64,000 nucleotides of DNA, taken from contig AZLU01000045.1 of assembly GCA_002224055.1 (NCBI GenBank), positions 1 to 64,000 of the forward strand, in the 5' to 3' direction. The notes beneath the pieces are model-generated. The model was not told where the DNA came from, did not search any database, and saw only the letters and a program-made list of their open reading frames with translations. The stretch's first letter is position 1, and every line of letters begins with the position of its first letter. Both the position numbers and the translations under genes were made by a program. Source of the stretch: Pezizomycotina sp. ARF18 (Eukaryota; Ascomycota). Below, piece after piece: positions 12,106-22,989 of the stretch.

Positions 12106-13444
12106 TTATCTCAGTCTTCTCAGAGAATCGGCGAGAGCATCCACGCTGTCATCCTTCTCTTGAGCGACGTTCGTATTCTCGTTCTCATCCGCATCCTTGA
12201 GGATGACGGCCTTCTCCTCTTCATCCTCCTCTTCCTCCTTCTCCTCTCATCTTCTTCATCGCTCTCCTCTTCCATGTCGCTGAGTCGTCCAGCTCACCCA
12301 ATCCTCTCTCCTCGAATATCTCTCGGATTTGCTCGATTACGGGATCTTCGTCAGAGAACTTGTTCCCGTTAAGCTCCAACAGCTCCAGCTTTTCGAGGGC
12401 ATGCTTGACCGCATCGCTGAGTGCCTGGAGACCTTCGCGTCTATCTCATTGTACTGTAGTCGTAGGACCTTGAGCTCCTTGTTCTTTCCTTCCTTCAAAG
12501 CTTCTCCGAGGACGACACCTCCCCTAGCTCCGATCAGGCAGTCGCCGACGCCGAGCTCGCGCAGACCGACATGTTACCGACAACCTTCGACAGCGCGAGC
12601 GCTCCTTTAATCGTGAACGTGTTATCCTGCAGGTCGAGTATCTCGAGGTTCTTGCACTTCCCCAGGCCGTTGAGGAACAGGTGCTCTATGCCTTCCTGCT
12701 GATACCGTTCTGCACCATCCGGACCACTTTGACCCCGTCGTTGGCGGCGTAGCACTTAGCCCACGCGTCCATGGAGCCGTTTTCGAGCCTGTTGCGACCG
12801 CAGACGACGGTCTCGAGCTTGGGGCGTCCGGGTTCGCTTTTTCTTCTCGGCGAGCTCGGTGAGGGCGTTGGCGATGTGGGTACCCGCGAACGGGCCGAGG
12901 CCGTTGTTGTTCAGTATCAGGTGCTGCAGCGGCGTGTGCGACTTGAGGAACTCGATCAGCGGCCTTCGACGACGAGACCGAAGGCGTTGTCGGAGAGGTT
13001 GACGGTGTGGAGGAGCGGGAGGTTCAGGAGGGCTGTGAGGAGGTGCGAGAGGGCTTCGGTATCTCCTCGCGGAGGCGGCCAGTGAAGGTGTCGCAAAAAT
13101 CGCATGCTGCATAAGTTCACAGGATTTAATCCATAGGTCAGCAAAAATACTTATTAATCAATAAAAACCCTGTCCTAGTACTCTAACCGAAAAGCTCTCC
13201 ACTCCGTTTTATCGTTATCGGCAGTGAGACATCTGTGGAGGGGTAATGCCACTTTACCTTTAGTTTTTTCTTGTCTTTTAGAGCTTCAGCGATAGCCTTG
13301 CAGGCTTCTATGCCTAGGGTGTTTCCCTGAAAGACAACCTCCTCGACTTCCGCGTTGTCCTTGAGCTCCTTGATGTGCGGCTCGACGTCTGCCGCAGTGT
13401 CGCTTGAGACCTTTCCCTTCGAGAGAGAACTTGGTCGAAGGCAT
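12106..13444 (-). CDS. RNA1: Ran GTPase-activating protein Rna1
   Basis: Cytoplasmic leucine-rich-repeat activator of Ran GTP hydrolysis, needed for nuclear transport. The ATG at 13444 opens [14 protein letters not shown], followed by [20 protein letters not shown] and [19 protein letters not shown], then an intron with GT at 13257 and AG just before about 13108. Later repeats include [53 protein letters not shown] and LDLQDNTFT, and then [20 protein letters not shown]. The C-terminus is very acidic (poly-Glu/Asp) and ends [14 protein letters not shown], as in the family. The protein is spread over all three frames, with at least six single-base shifts in about 1.2 kb. This gene is essential in yeasts, so sequence error is much likelier than decay. 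Confidence 0.88.
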
Positions 13445-13917
13445 CTCGAATTTAATTTAGAACCTTTTTAGTTTCTAGAACTTTTTGAATTGACCGTTTT
13501 AACTGAATGTTATTAGATCGTAGTGAAAAGGTTGTACTCTTGTTCCTAGATTTGTTCTTTTTTTTCTGTTACACTCTCTGCAGATCAAAGAAAGCTGTTG
13601 GTGTTCAAAGTAGTGAAAGGGCTTCGCGAATGTGGGGGTGAGGAAAGAAATTTTGCATAGCGGATTTTTTTTTGGTTGGTTATGATTGCTTTTTTTTTTT
13701 TTTTTTTTTTTTTCTCCCTATCAACTTAAGCTCACTCTGCATCGAGAACCTTCAAACAAAACATCCATAAAACCACCACGAGACCTGATATTATCGACTA
13801 CGACCATCCATCTACGCCTAGGACACCATCATTCATGCGATAATACGACAAATTCACACCATCAGCTTACTATTCCCTTTCCCCTTTCTCTACTCGACCT
13901 TTTCTTACTTGCACAGC
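13445..13917. promoter_or_regulatory. Shared promoter of RNA1 and the coiled-coil gene
   Basis: A 473-bp gap between two divergent ATGs. It contains a T24 run (13690-13713), a typical poly(dA:dT) element expected to exclude nucleosomes. From 13714 to the plus-strand ATG the DNA is very G-poor and rich in C, A and T, matching the TFG2 leader in style. Sharing of promoter elements is inferred from layout only. Confidence 0.5.
13690..13713. repeat. T24 homopolymer in a divergent promoter
   Basis: An uninterrupted run of 24 T, 228 bp before the plus-strand ATG and 246 bp from the RNA1 ATG. Confidence 0.9.
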
Positions 13918-14648
13918 ATGAACTTCTTTCGAAGGTGGCGGCTTCAATTCCGTCGGGCGGCGGACCGCCGGCGGGGATCCGAACTCCCACACAACCCTTC
14001 CCCTTAAACATCCCCGAACCACCAGATCGACATAACCACCTCTGACGCAGGTCCAGGAGCTCTCCTCCATCCTCGCCGCGAACCGCGAGAACGCCTCGAA
14101 CATCCAAAAGAAAGTCGACAAGATCAAAAAGCGCGTCGAAGCCGACGAAGCCGCCCCCCTCACCTCCCCATCCTCCACAAAGCCAGAAACAACATCCGCA
14201 TCCGCAGAAACTGGCGAAGTGCCACCGCCAGCGTACACCACCGCCGAAGAAGCCGAAATAATCTCCGAAACGAACGAAACCCTGCGGAAGGAAAACGCCA
14301 TCCTGAACAACGAAACGAAGAACTATCGCTGCTGGTGTCGGACTACGAGACGATACTGGAGAAGATACTGGAGTCGCTGAGGGTTTACGCGTACGAGCAC
14401 TCGATAAGCACGATTAATATTCACCAGAGCTACGCGAACCAGCTGGCGCAGGAGAGGCAGACGAACGCGGTGCTGCGCAGAGCGTGGCGGACATGCAGAG
14501 CAAGCTGAATCGATTTCAGCTCGACGCTGAGGAAGGCGCACCAGGCGGAGTGGCTGCTCGAGCCGGATATAATCATCGAGGAGCTCAAGGCGGAGAATGC
14601 GATGCTGAGGGAAGCGCTGGCGCTAAAGTCGCCTGGGATCCGATATGA
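13918..14648 (+). CDS. Coiled-coil protein, possibly SIKE/FGFR1OP2 family
   Basis: The start is the ATG at 13918 after a pyrimidine-rich leader. After one missing base the frame gives LLSKVAASIPSGGGPPAG, then VQELSSILAANRENASNIQK and KVDKIKKRVEADEAA, a Pro/Thr/Ser linker, EEAEIISETNETLRKENAIL, LLVSDYETILEKILESLRVY, INIHQSYANQLAQERQTNAV and a last helix with IIEELKAENAMLREALALKS. Heptad-rich helices run almost throughout; length is about 240 residues. The block with SDYE..LEKILE..R and QSYA.QLAQERQTN..LR resembles fungal proteins assigned to the SIKE/FGFR1OP2 family, which in animals associates with STRIPAK, but I recognise this only by pattern. At least four single-base shifts occur. The exact 3' end is uncertain. 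Confidence 0.6.
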
Positions 14649-15959
14649 TATTAGTTTCTTTCTTTCTTTTTTTTTTTTTTTTTATCTATTCTTTATTCAT
14701 TTTTTCGATTTCATTCTTTGTACTAATTTTATATACTAATTTTTATATCATAAGGTGGTTTTCTGGATTGTAAGGATGAAGGATGTATACACCTAGCATG
14801 TGGAATTTCTCTTAGAATTATGATGGAAGCTGTATATAGAATCATATTTCATGGTCCAACGACTTTTTCTGATATAACACCATACCCAGTCAGTTCCCAG
14901 GTACCATTTTTTAGGGCTAGCTTGAAATTCGGATAGTTCTATAATGACTTCAAATGATATACTGTTTGTGCGTAGGATCCATCTACTAACGGCCACTTTG
15001 GAATGGATCAATAATGCATTAGAATTGGTTACGACGAAATACCGTACTTATTGATGTTTACTAGACTATTGAATTAGTAAATGCCAACTATATATACAAA
15101 CGCTCTCGTACAAATTCATACTCGAACACATTTCTTAACTGTGAGAAAATCTCTGGAGGAGAATGCTAGACTAGCAGAAAAATACCTCTAAACTTCTCTG
15201 GAGGATTTCCCTACTCAACAAACGAGAAAGGTCACCAAAAGCTCAGCAAAAAGATGAGAACAGATCAGAAATCATAATACAAATGAAACGCCTGGCTGCC
15301 ATGCAAATTTATGCATCAAAATTAGCTTGACCATATAATACAGGGTATATTTTTCTCGAAGATTTGCAGTCCTGTCCCAGCAAAAAGAACAAAGAAAGAA
15401 AGAAAGTATCATAAAAATCAATGGATTTTAGCGCCAGCACTTGCAATGAGGTATATACTATGGATACCAAAGAAGGCATATGATATTTCATGTAACCCAT
15501 TTAGCCACATAAAAGAAGCGTCGTATGATTTCAATCCAAAAAGGGCAAGAGGAAAGCTGGGTACTACAAAAAGATATGTACCTAAAGAATTGAAGATGCT
15601 GAGAAAAAGTCCCTCAGGGTCAAGGATGTGCCGGATGCGCTTGCGATTGCCAGGAACAAAGGTTCTCCAGGTTGATGTGATCGTCAACAATAAGAATGAA
15701 ACGTAAAGGCAGGACCTTGCTAAAGGAGCAAGGATGACGGTTTATCACGTCATAGCCCGTTCGAATATAACATACTGAGCAGAATAGAAAATTCTTTGGA
15801 GAAAAAGGAAGACGAGGCACGGAGGAAAAGAAGAGAGGAGAGTATAAAAGGAATGGAATCTTGAATAAAAATAATGAATATTTCCATTATAGAAACGTAA
15901 TGCCAATTGGAATAGCCTGAGCTAGGCATCTTTGAATCGTATAAGCCAAGGATGCTGCG
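14649..15959. other. Intergenic region between two 3' ends
   Basis: The coiled-coil gene (plus) and the F-box gene (minus) converge here. A T19 run lies at about 14665. Two overlapping open frames of 86-90 codons on opposite strands at 15418-15706 were inspected; neither shows a domain or a splice-linked extension. Nothing else was recognised. Confidence 0.5.
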
Positions 15960-17325
15960 TTATGCGCCGGATGCAGCGGGAGGCGACGGGCTGCCTCGGT
16001 CATCATTGAGAATGGCCAGGATCTTCTCCGTCGGGCATCTATCGCCCACGGTTTCCTTTATACATTCCGCAATCGCGGAGGTCAACCTTCCATAGATTAG
16101 AGCACTCGTCAAAAGACGCTTCGCCACGTCCTTGCTGACCCAAACACCACCCTGATATTCAAGACTTCAAGACGCCTCAAGTTTATGATCGCATTCACTA
16201 GATCGACGGCGGCTTGTACGACTTTGTTTCTTCAGGTCGCCATGTGTACGCCTTTGGTACGTCAGAACGAACAGCAGGGATGTGAAACTTGTTGGGTGAA
16301 ATCCAGAAATTTTGGAAGCTGCTGGGAGGATATATAATCAGCGGCGAGAGGGATATCCGAAAGATCAATTTTACTGCATAGTAGATGTGTTTTGTCAGCT
16401 GCCTGGCTATTTCAACCGATAGTAGAAGCTAATGGGAACATCTTCTTACCTAATAAGTGGACAAGCCACTAGGAGATGAAGAATCGCGCCGATCGGCACG
16501 TCCTCGTCAAGCTATACTTGGCAAGAAAAGGTGAAGGTGAAGAGTGAGATGATTTCTTCTTCCTATTTTTAAGACTAAGCGGTAACATGCTCTGAGAAAG
16601 ATGCCTCTCTTCATCCTTGATCGTAGATGATTTAACGACGACATCTCTCTCGGATAGTGTATAGAGGGCTCGATCTATATTTCCATTCCCTCCATCCGGC
16701 AATCGGCTCTTCTTCGTCTGCCAAGGGTGTATAGAAGATAGATCCAGCTCTTTAACCAAATTTGCGAGTGCCATGTTATGGTAACAGTCGTCACAAACTG
16801 AGCGAACCGGTAAGTACTGTGGAAAACAGGTTTGGCTAGAGGGCAGTTATCGCAGAATCCGCCAGATGCTATTAATCCTCACTATATAAAGCAGCGTTTG
16901 CTGGTCGAGGTGCTTGAAAATCTCGTCGAGTATCTCACAGGGGAGAGAAGTGAGCTCCGCAACTTCGTAATATTTACGCTTTCTGGACCTGAAACTAGAG
17001 GTAGTTGACTGTATGGAATGGATAGACGCCGCAGAGGACGCCAATCTGCGGGCTCTGTTGATCTTGAGCTTCGTCTCCACAGAAAGCGCGGAATGAGGCT
17101 CGAGATTGCCCTCCTAGGGTATACGTCCCGTCTGGCAGGGTCGATTGCGATACCAGTGTGCTGCTTCACCGGCAGCCCAGCAGGCCGAGGATCCGTTTGT
17201 GCGACAATGAGCGGGGCGGTGTGTATACGTTCGAATACGACGAGAACTGCAAGCCGTTGGATGCAGCAGATAACCGAAGCGCATCGTGCGCATTTCGCCT
17301 CGACGTGGTGCCCTGTGACGTCCAT
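15960..17325 (-). CDS. F-box protein, probably with C-terminal leucine-rich repeats
   Basis: Probable substrate receptor of an SCF ubiquitin ligase. The best evidence is near 16850-16960: ELTSLPCEILDEIFKHLDQQ followed by TLLYIVRINSIWRILR, a clear F-box with the Leu-Pro and Ile/Leu-rich helix pattern. It is followed by PVFHSTYRFAQFVTTVCYHN and LANLVKELDLSSI, the start of repeat-like sequence. An intron starts near 16450 (GTAAGAAG). Beyond it come KIDLSDIPLAADYISSQQLP, LVNAIINLRRLEVLNIRVVF and a last helix segment containing LTSALIYGRLTSAIAECIKE, ending SPPAASGA at the stop (15960). The N-terminus is Ser/Thr-rich; ATG 17325 has a good leader (AACAAAAATG) but the first 80 codons are frame-shifted, so the start is uncertain. 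Several single-base shifts occur. No specific orthologue is proposed. Confidence 0.65.
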
Positions 17326-20300
17326 TTTTGTTAATCAATTTTGTGGCCGTGAAATCCGGGGAGTTCCGCCAGTAACGTCACCGCCTCACGCACACAAAAA
17401 CTCATCACAGAAAGAATCTTGAACAGCATAACTTTTCACTCTCTTTCTATTGAAGATCTTGGCTAGAGAGTGGAAAAGGAAAAATCATAGGATCGATATA
17501 TATAAAGAAACTTACATCTGATTTTTTCCAGCTACAAGACTTCGGGGTACGGTTCTCGTGTTTCGAGTTAATACCAGTACAATCGTATTATTATCACCTG
17601 TCTTCCACAAAAGCAAGCTCTTCCCACTCCAGATATCTCACGTCTTCGAAAGACTTGAAAAAAAAAAAAAAAAAGAAAGAAAGAAAGAATGTATTAAATG
17701 ATCAAAAGAAGTGCAATCAACGCGACTTCAATCCACCCGAGGGAGGGAGAGGGTTTTGTAGGCATTTGTACGAAACTGCCCAGCGTCTGAAAGCCAGCCA
17801 CTGAGTAGAGAAGTAGACAGAAGAAAGAAATGATAATAAATAAATATACTTAAATATATACATATATATGTAAATAAAAAAAATAAAAAGGGCAAGATAA
17901 AAATAAAAATAAAAACGAACTACTGCTGTGCAGTTTGAACGGAAAAGGAAAAAGCAAAGAATCACTGCTGCTGATCAATAGGCGCCTCCGGAAAAAAAAA
18001 AAAAAAAAAAGTCGTACCAGACCTACAGCAGAAAAAAGTAGTAAATAAATATTCCTGTAGGGAAAGTCGCTATTTTCCTCTCATGAACCATCAACGAAGC
18101 AGGCAGTATCTTGGCTGGATCATATTTCAATCATTACCAGCTCACTTCCCAATGGATATTTATTCCACAAATCCCGATATATAACAGCGTATATAGAGCA
18201 GATATAAAAACAATAACAAGGGTAAGTGAATGTGAATTGGTTCTCTTTTTCCTATGCGTTTTGACAAATTAAAAAAAAAGAGGCTCCTTGTATCTGCAAA
18301 CTCCCTCGTACAACTTTGCATACCCAGGCAGGCTAAACGGAACAAGCAAAGAGCCGTTACAAGGATTGGTGCCAGCTGGGTCCCTTGTGCTTCTTCCCTT
18401 TCGTACCAGATACCGCCGAGCTACCCACATTCGACCTCTGCTTTTGTCTCTTTTTGCAACATTCGCTTGGGCTCTCGGGATCCTCATACAAGGTGTGGGT
18501 ACTTCGGGAGATATGTGCACTAAATGCACTAAACACCGTTCCAGCAACTCGGTGAGAGGGCATCGTGAAGGGATTCAGTCAGCTGGTTGGCGCAATTGCC
18601 CCCCTTCTCGTCTCTTCCAAGGTGTTGGGTAACATTTTGGGGAGTGAATTGTCGTCGATTTGGGGTTCTAGCCGAGCGCCCTTCCATTCCCCGCTAGCAG
18701 TGCCACACGGCGATTGACTGAATGCGAGATACCAAGACCTCGCCCTTAAGCCGCGGGAATTAATATCGAACACGAACTATAGCAGTAGGAATATGAATGG
18801 AAAAAATGAAGGAGAGCTACGTATGTGCTTGCCCCTCAACTTTGGGACTTGCATTTCGCAGGTGATTGAACATGAGAACAAAAAGAATCCACAGATAAGT
18901 CAGGTCAAGGAATGAATACCACTCTCTTTTTTATCTCTCCTCATTTCTTTCATGTGTGTCAAAAGCTCACGGGGAAAAAATGGCAGGATACTCATCCGTC
19001 TGAGATAAGTAATTACCGTTCAAGGACGCAATAGTGTCATCCTCACATCGCTTGAGGGGGGGCTAGGAACGGCTTTGATCACGGAAGTGTGAGGCAGTTA
19101 CTTTTCAACAGCAAGATAAGCCGGCAAGAAAAAAAAAAAAAAAAAAAAGGGAAAAGGGTCGATGCCCCACTGCGGGAAATTCTAGCCCTGATGTTCCCTA
19201 CTCGAAAGAACATTCGACTCGAGGTTCCATAACCCCGATGATGAGGGACAGCTAAATTCAGAACTAGCGGCCTTGGTACCTTGCGTTGTGGAGTCTGTTC
19301 GGTGAGTGCTGGGCTGCACGGCGCTCTTTTGGTGATAGCTCGAATAGACTCTCACTACCGGATCCTTTTGCCCTCGCAATTCTTCTTGAGATACTTCAAC
19401 GGGATTTGTGTTGCGAATAAGTGTTCTGAAGCAAGAGAGGGGTTTGAATTTGTATAACACTTTGCTGCTGCTCATGACGTCTAACGTTCGATTTCTCGAC
19501 GTGTCAAATGAAGCCGTTCGCGAAGTTTTTTTTTTTTTTTTTTCCGTTCAGCTTTTCTTCTTTATTCAATAACTGACACAGACCGCCAGTCCCGACAGCA
19601 TGAAAAACACCGATTTCGCAATTCCAAGCAGTTCTTGGTAGTCCTAAGAATATATACTGTATTCTGGATAGTACGCGGGCGTAACCTCGATTCAAGAAAC
19701 ACCTCCAACCTAGAAAAAGAGAAGGGAAAAAAAAAAAAGAAAAAAAAAAAGTGGTACTGGGGTGTTGAGATACAGTACTTTTCTCGGATAATGGAGGTCT
19801 CACACCCGTGTATCCTCCGTTGTAGGTTCTTTCGCGGTACCTTTCCGGAGAGGACCGCGATTCTTCACGGTACGATAGCGAAGGATCAATAGTTATTGCT
19901 CGTTCGCATGCTAGTAGCTGTACAAGGATCGTCAGTAACTTTCGTTCTCGATTCTTTTCTGTTCTCTTTTGACAAGTTTGACCACGCGTGTGCGTTGACG
20001 ATCCAGTGGCGTGGATCGTGCTAGGAGAAGCACTATGGAACTTCTATTATTATGTTTCAAAGTCTAACTAGAACGCAATGGACGAGAAACACTTGCTTAG
20101 CTCTCAACTTGATGTTTAGCGGACAACTGGATAACAGTTCGGCAATCTCCAGAATGAACAGAAATATAGACAAGTAGTAATCAAAAAGTATAGTATTAAT
20201 GAATTAAAAAGCTGTCAAGCAATTGACTTGCTTAGCATTCGTGGTTCACCTGTGCAAGTAGATGTATGAATCACGTCCTTATAACACCATCACCAGCTCC

Positions 20301-20982
20301 TGTTGGTGATTATTACATTATTATTCTGAAGCTGTTGCCGAATTTTTTTTGTTTTAAAAAAAAATCGTGCTGGTAAAAATTATCTTGGCATTGTTTTAAA
20401 ATCCAACCGGCGTATATTTTCTTTTTTCCTTATTATTCACCCCTTCTTTTTTTTTTTATTTTTTTCTTTTTTTTTTGTCTGCAGTCATAATTATTATTAT
20501 TATCATTATTATTTCTTTCATCAATCTATTTTTTATCATCAATCAAAACAACAATTAACATCTATCACCTCTTCATTATCATCATCATCAACAACCCCAT
20601 CTACGACAAGTCGACATACCCGCATATCCGCCCTTCCTCACCCTCATCAATTTCGCTGCCCTTCATCCATTTCTCCCTAACCATCATCCGCATCATCTCC
20701 GCCCCCTTCTACTTCAACCACACAAACATCTCGAACACCTCTTTTCTTCCTATTGGGCACTTGACGCAACCATATCACACTTGCGATCTCGGAACTATCG
20801 TCCATCATCTGTTCGACTATTTGCGCACTCTTAAATCATATCAATTACGTTAATATAACCGCTCAAACCGCGATTCCTTTATCACATAGCCGGCGCTAGA
20901 CTTCCGTATCCCAGCGCGAGCGCAAGCCCGCCATTCTTTACAATCCTCCACCGTCCACTCATCGAACATTTAATACCCAACC
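17326..20982. other. Intergenic region and TFG2 leader
   Basis: Divergent upstream DNA of the F-box gene and TFG2. No protein family was recognised in any frame; open frames of up to 114 codons near 18260-18630 overlap on both strands and look like chance. Contains A19 (17992-18010), A20 (19129-19148), AT-rich microsatellite-like DNA (about 17840-17920) and, before TFG2, T-rich DNA (20440-20475) ending TCTGCAG, then an (ATT)n tract at about 20489-20515. Confidence 0.5.
20550..20982 (+). promoter_or_regulatory. G-poor CT/CA-rich leader upstream of TFG2
   Basis: From about 20550 to 20760 the plus strand is almost devoid of G and made of CAT/CCT/ACA words, the kind of unstructured leader common before highly expressed fungal genes. 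It lies directly upstream of the TFG2 ATG (20983). The T-rich stretch followed by TCTGCAG at about 20485 could be the 3' end of a leader intron. Confidence 0.4.
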
Positions 20983-22362
20983 ATGTCGACGCCGATAATA
21001 AAACGGAAGACACGTCTGCCGGCGCGCCGGCGTCGGCTTCCTCGAGCATGACCGCGGGCGGTTCCTTTGTCAAGACTGAAGGCGGGATCAAGACGGAAGG
21101 CGCATCGCCAATGTCGGAAGACGACGAGCAGTTCGAGGACGCCGGCGACCTAGATATGTCCAAGTCCGGAACTATAGTCTGGATGGTCAAGCTACCTGAT
21201 TTCATTATAGAAAAATGGGACAAGATAGATGAAGACGAGGAGATACATCTAGCGAACGTCAGGGTCTACGAGGCGAATCCGGAGAAGAACATTCAGCAGC
21301 AGGGAGATAAAGTACGGGATATTCCTTTGTTTAGAATGGCTATCTGGGAGATTTTGCGCGCTAATATGTGACTTGTGGCATAGGTGAGGTTCTTTCTGAC
21401 GGATAACCCGTACAACGATGGTGTCCCGAAGCAGTACGACATGGTAGTTACGGATAGGGATGTTCAGAACACATATGTTTTCACGGAGAAGGATATGCCG
21501 GGGTTCAAGAAGGCACGCGGGCCCGGAGGTCAAGACGGTTTGCCAGCTATCCCGGCGAGGTTGCTGTACCCAGAACGGAACAACGAGAATAGGAAGTTTG
21601 GGAAAGGAAGCCGTTCGTGCCATTCGCCAGGAAGGCTATTCCAAGTATGTGATTAAATTATCCGCATATAGATATCCTACCTGGCTTTTTTGAAACATTG
21701 CCTTGTTAAACTTCTCTGTGCGTTTTTCTAGAACGGACCGCTCTCGTCGGTACGGTCAAGCATGAAGCTACGGTTACGCCTATTGATGGTCCGAGTACAC
21801 ACGCTTCTTGAAGCGTAAGAGGGACAACATGAACGCCGAGCAGGCAAAGAAGAAGATTCAGATCCTCGAAGGAAATCTTGGCAATTTGCTCAACCCTGGA
21901 ACGCTCTCCGGCACAACCACGTCGTTCGACAGTTTATCGTTCGTCAACCTTTATCCTCAAGTAATTTTATTTCCCTGTCTCAGTATATTTTACTAACAAA
22001 TTTTTTTCTCGCTCTTAACAGAAGCCACAAAACCCCCAGCGACGTCCTCAAGAAGCGAAAGCATCCCGTATGCCAAAGAACGAGCTCCTCGACGCTTTGT
22101 TCGAGTGCTTTTCGCGTTTCGAGTATTGGTCTCTTAAGGGTCTTCGCGAGGAGCTGAACCAGCCAGAATCCTACCTCAAGGAAACCCTCGAAGGGGTCGC
22201 TTTGCTACTGAAGAATGGACCGTTCGCGCTCAAGTGGACGCTCAAGCCGGAGTACAAGTCTCGCGCTCCGAGGCGCCACCTGGCGGAGCTGCGCCGGGTG
22301 ACGACGAAGGTGGCGAGGACGACGATGACGATGAGGGAGATCTGGAGGATGTCAATATATAA
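20983..22362 (+). CDS. TFG2: TFIIF small (beta) subunit Tfg2
   Basis: General transcription factor that binds RNA polymerase II and stabilises the initiation complex. The N-terminus (MSTP then NKTEDTSAGAPASASSS) is acidic and disordered; the conserved part starts KSGTIVWMVKLPDFIIEKWD, continues RFFLTDNPYNDGVPKQYDMV and RDVQNTYVFTEKDMPGFKKA, and closes with the winged-helix domain RMPKNELLDALFECFSRFEY, LREELNQPESYLKETLEGVA and FALKWTLKPEYKSRAP. The tail is poly-Asp/Glu, ending LEDVNI. Introns are 21312-21383, 21645-21731 and 21961-22021. Frames must be corrected by one base near 20998, near 21602 and near 22270. The protein is about 365-370 residues, normal for the family. Confidence 0.9.
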
Positions 22363-22989
22363 TTTCTTTTTTCTCTTATTATCAACAGAAGGATAAACTG
22401 GACTTTATCAAAAGAGAATTTAGGCTCTACGAGAAGAGGTTTTTTTTTATCACTACGTCAAGCAATAACTTACTACCTTTTTTTCTCTCTCTTTTTCGTC
22501 TCTTGTAGCCACAGTGGATATAACCGCAATTACTATGTGTCAAGTTGCGGTACCGTTATTTGGAGACATTGTTAGGGAGAAAATGGTCACAAACACGAAA
22601 AGATACTCCTATATTTTTACTTCTTTTTCCTAAATTCTATCTAGAATTCTAGTTCCGCATGCGTTTGTAGATAGCCTGTTTTTTTTTTTTTTTTTTCGGA
22701 AGCTACAGCTTAGTACATATGGCAGGAGGGGGGTCGATATTTTTTATGGGGAAGCTACACAAACATAGAGGAGAAATGGAAAATAAAACTTTTACTTTTC
22801 TTTTTTTCGGAGTTCGTTACGGCGTCAAGCCGCATCTGGTTACGAGCAACTTGAGCGCAGCTGACCAGAATGACATTACCATTTTTCATTTTTCTATATC
22901 CTCCATGCGAGTATCACTCGGCCAATATCGCTATTGGCTCAATCAATGCGCAAATCTTCGTATCTCTTCCAGCCTTCGTTGAAGAAGCG
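22363..22989. other. TFG2 3' region
   Basis: Untranslated and intergenic DNA with T-rich tracts (22440, 22490, T17 near 22680). No gene was recognised. The texture changes at about 22990, where the retroelement island begins. Confidence 0.45.

Noticed and set aside
15418-15706. Overlapping open frames of 86-90 codons on both strands
   Set aside because: No domain, no splice-linked partner, and no family pattern in either frame.
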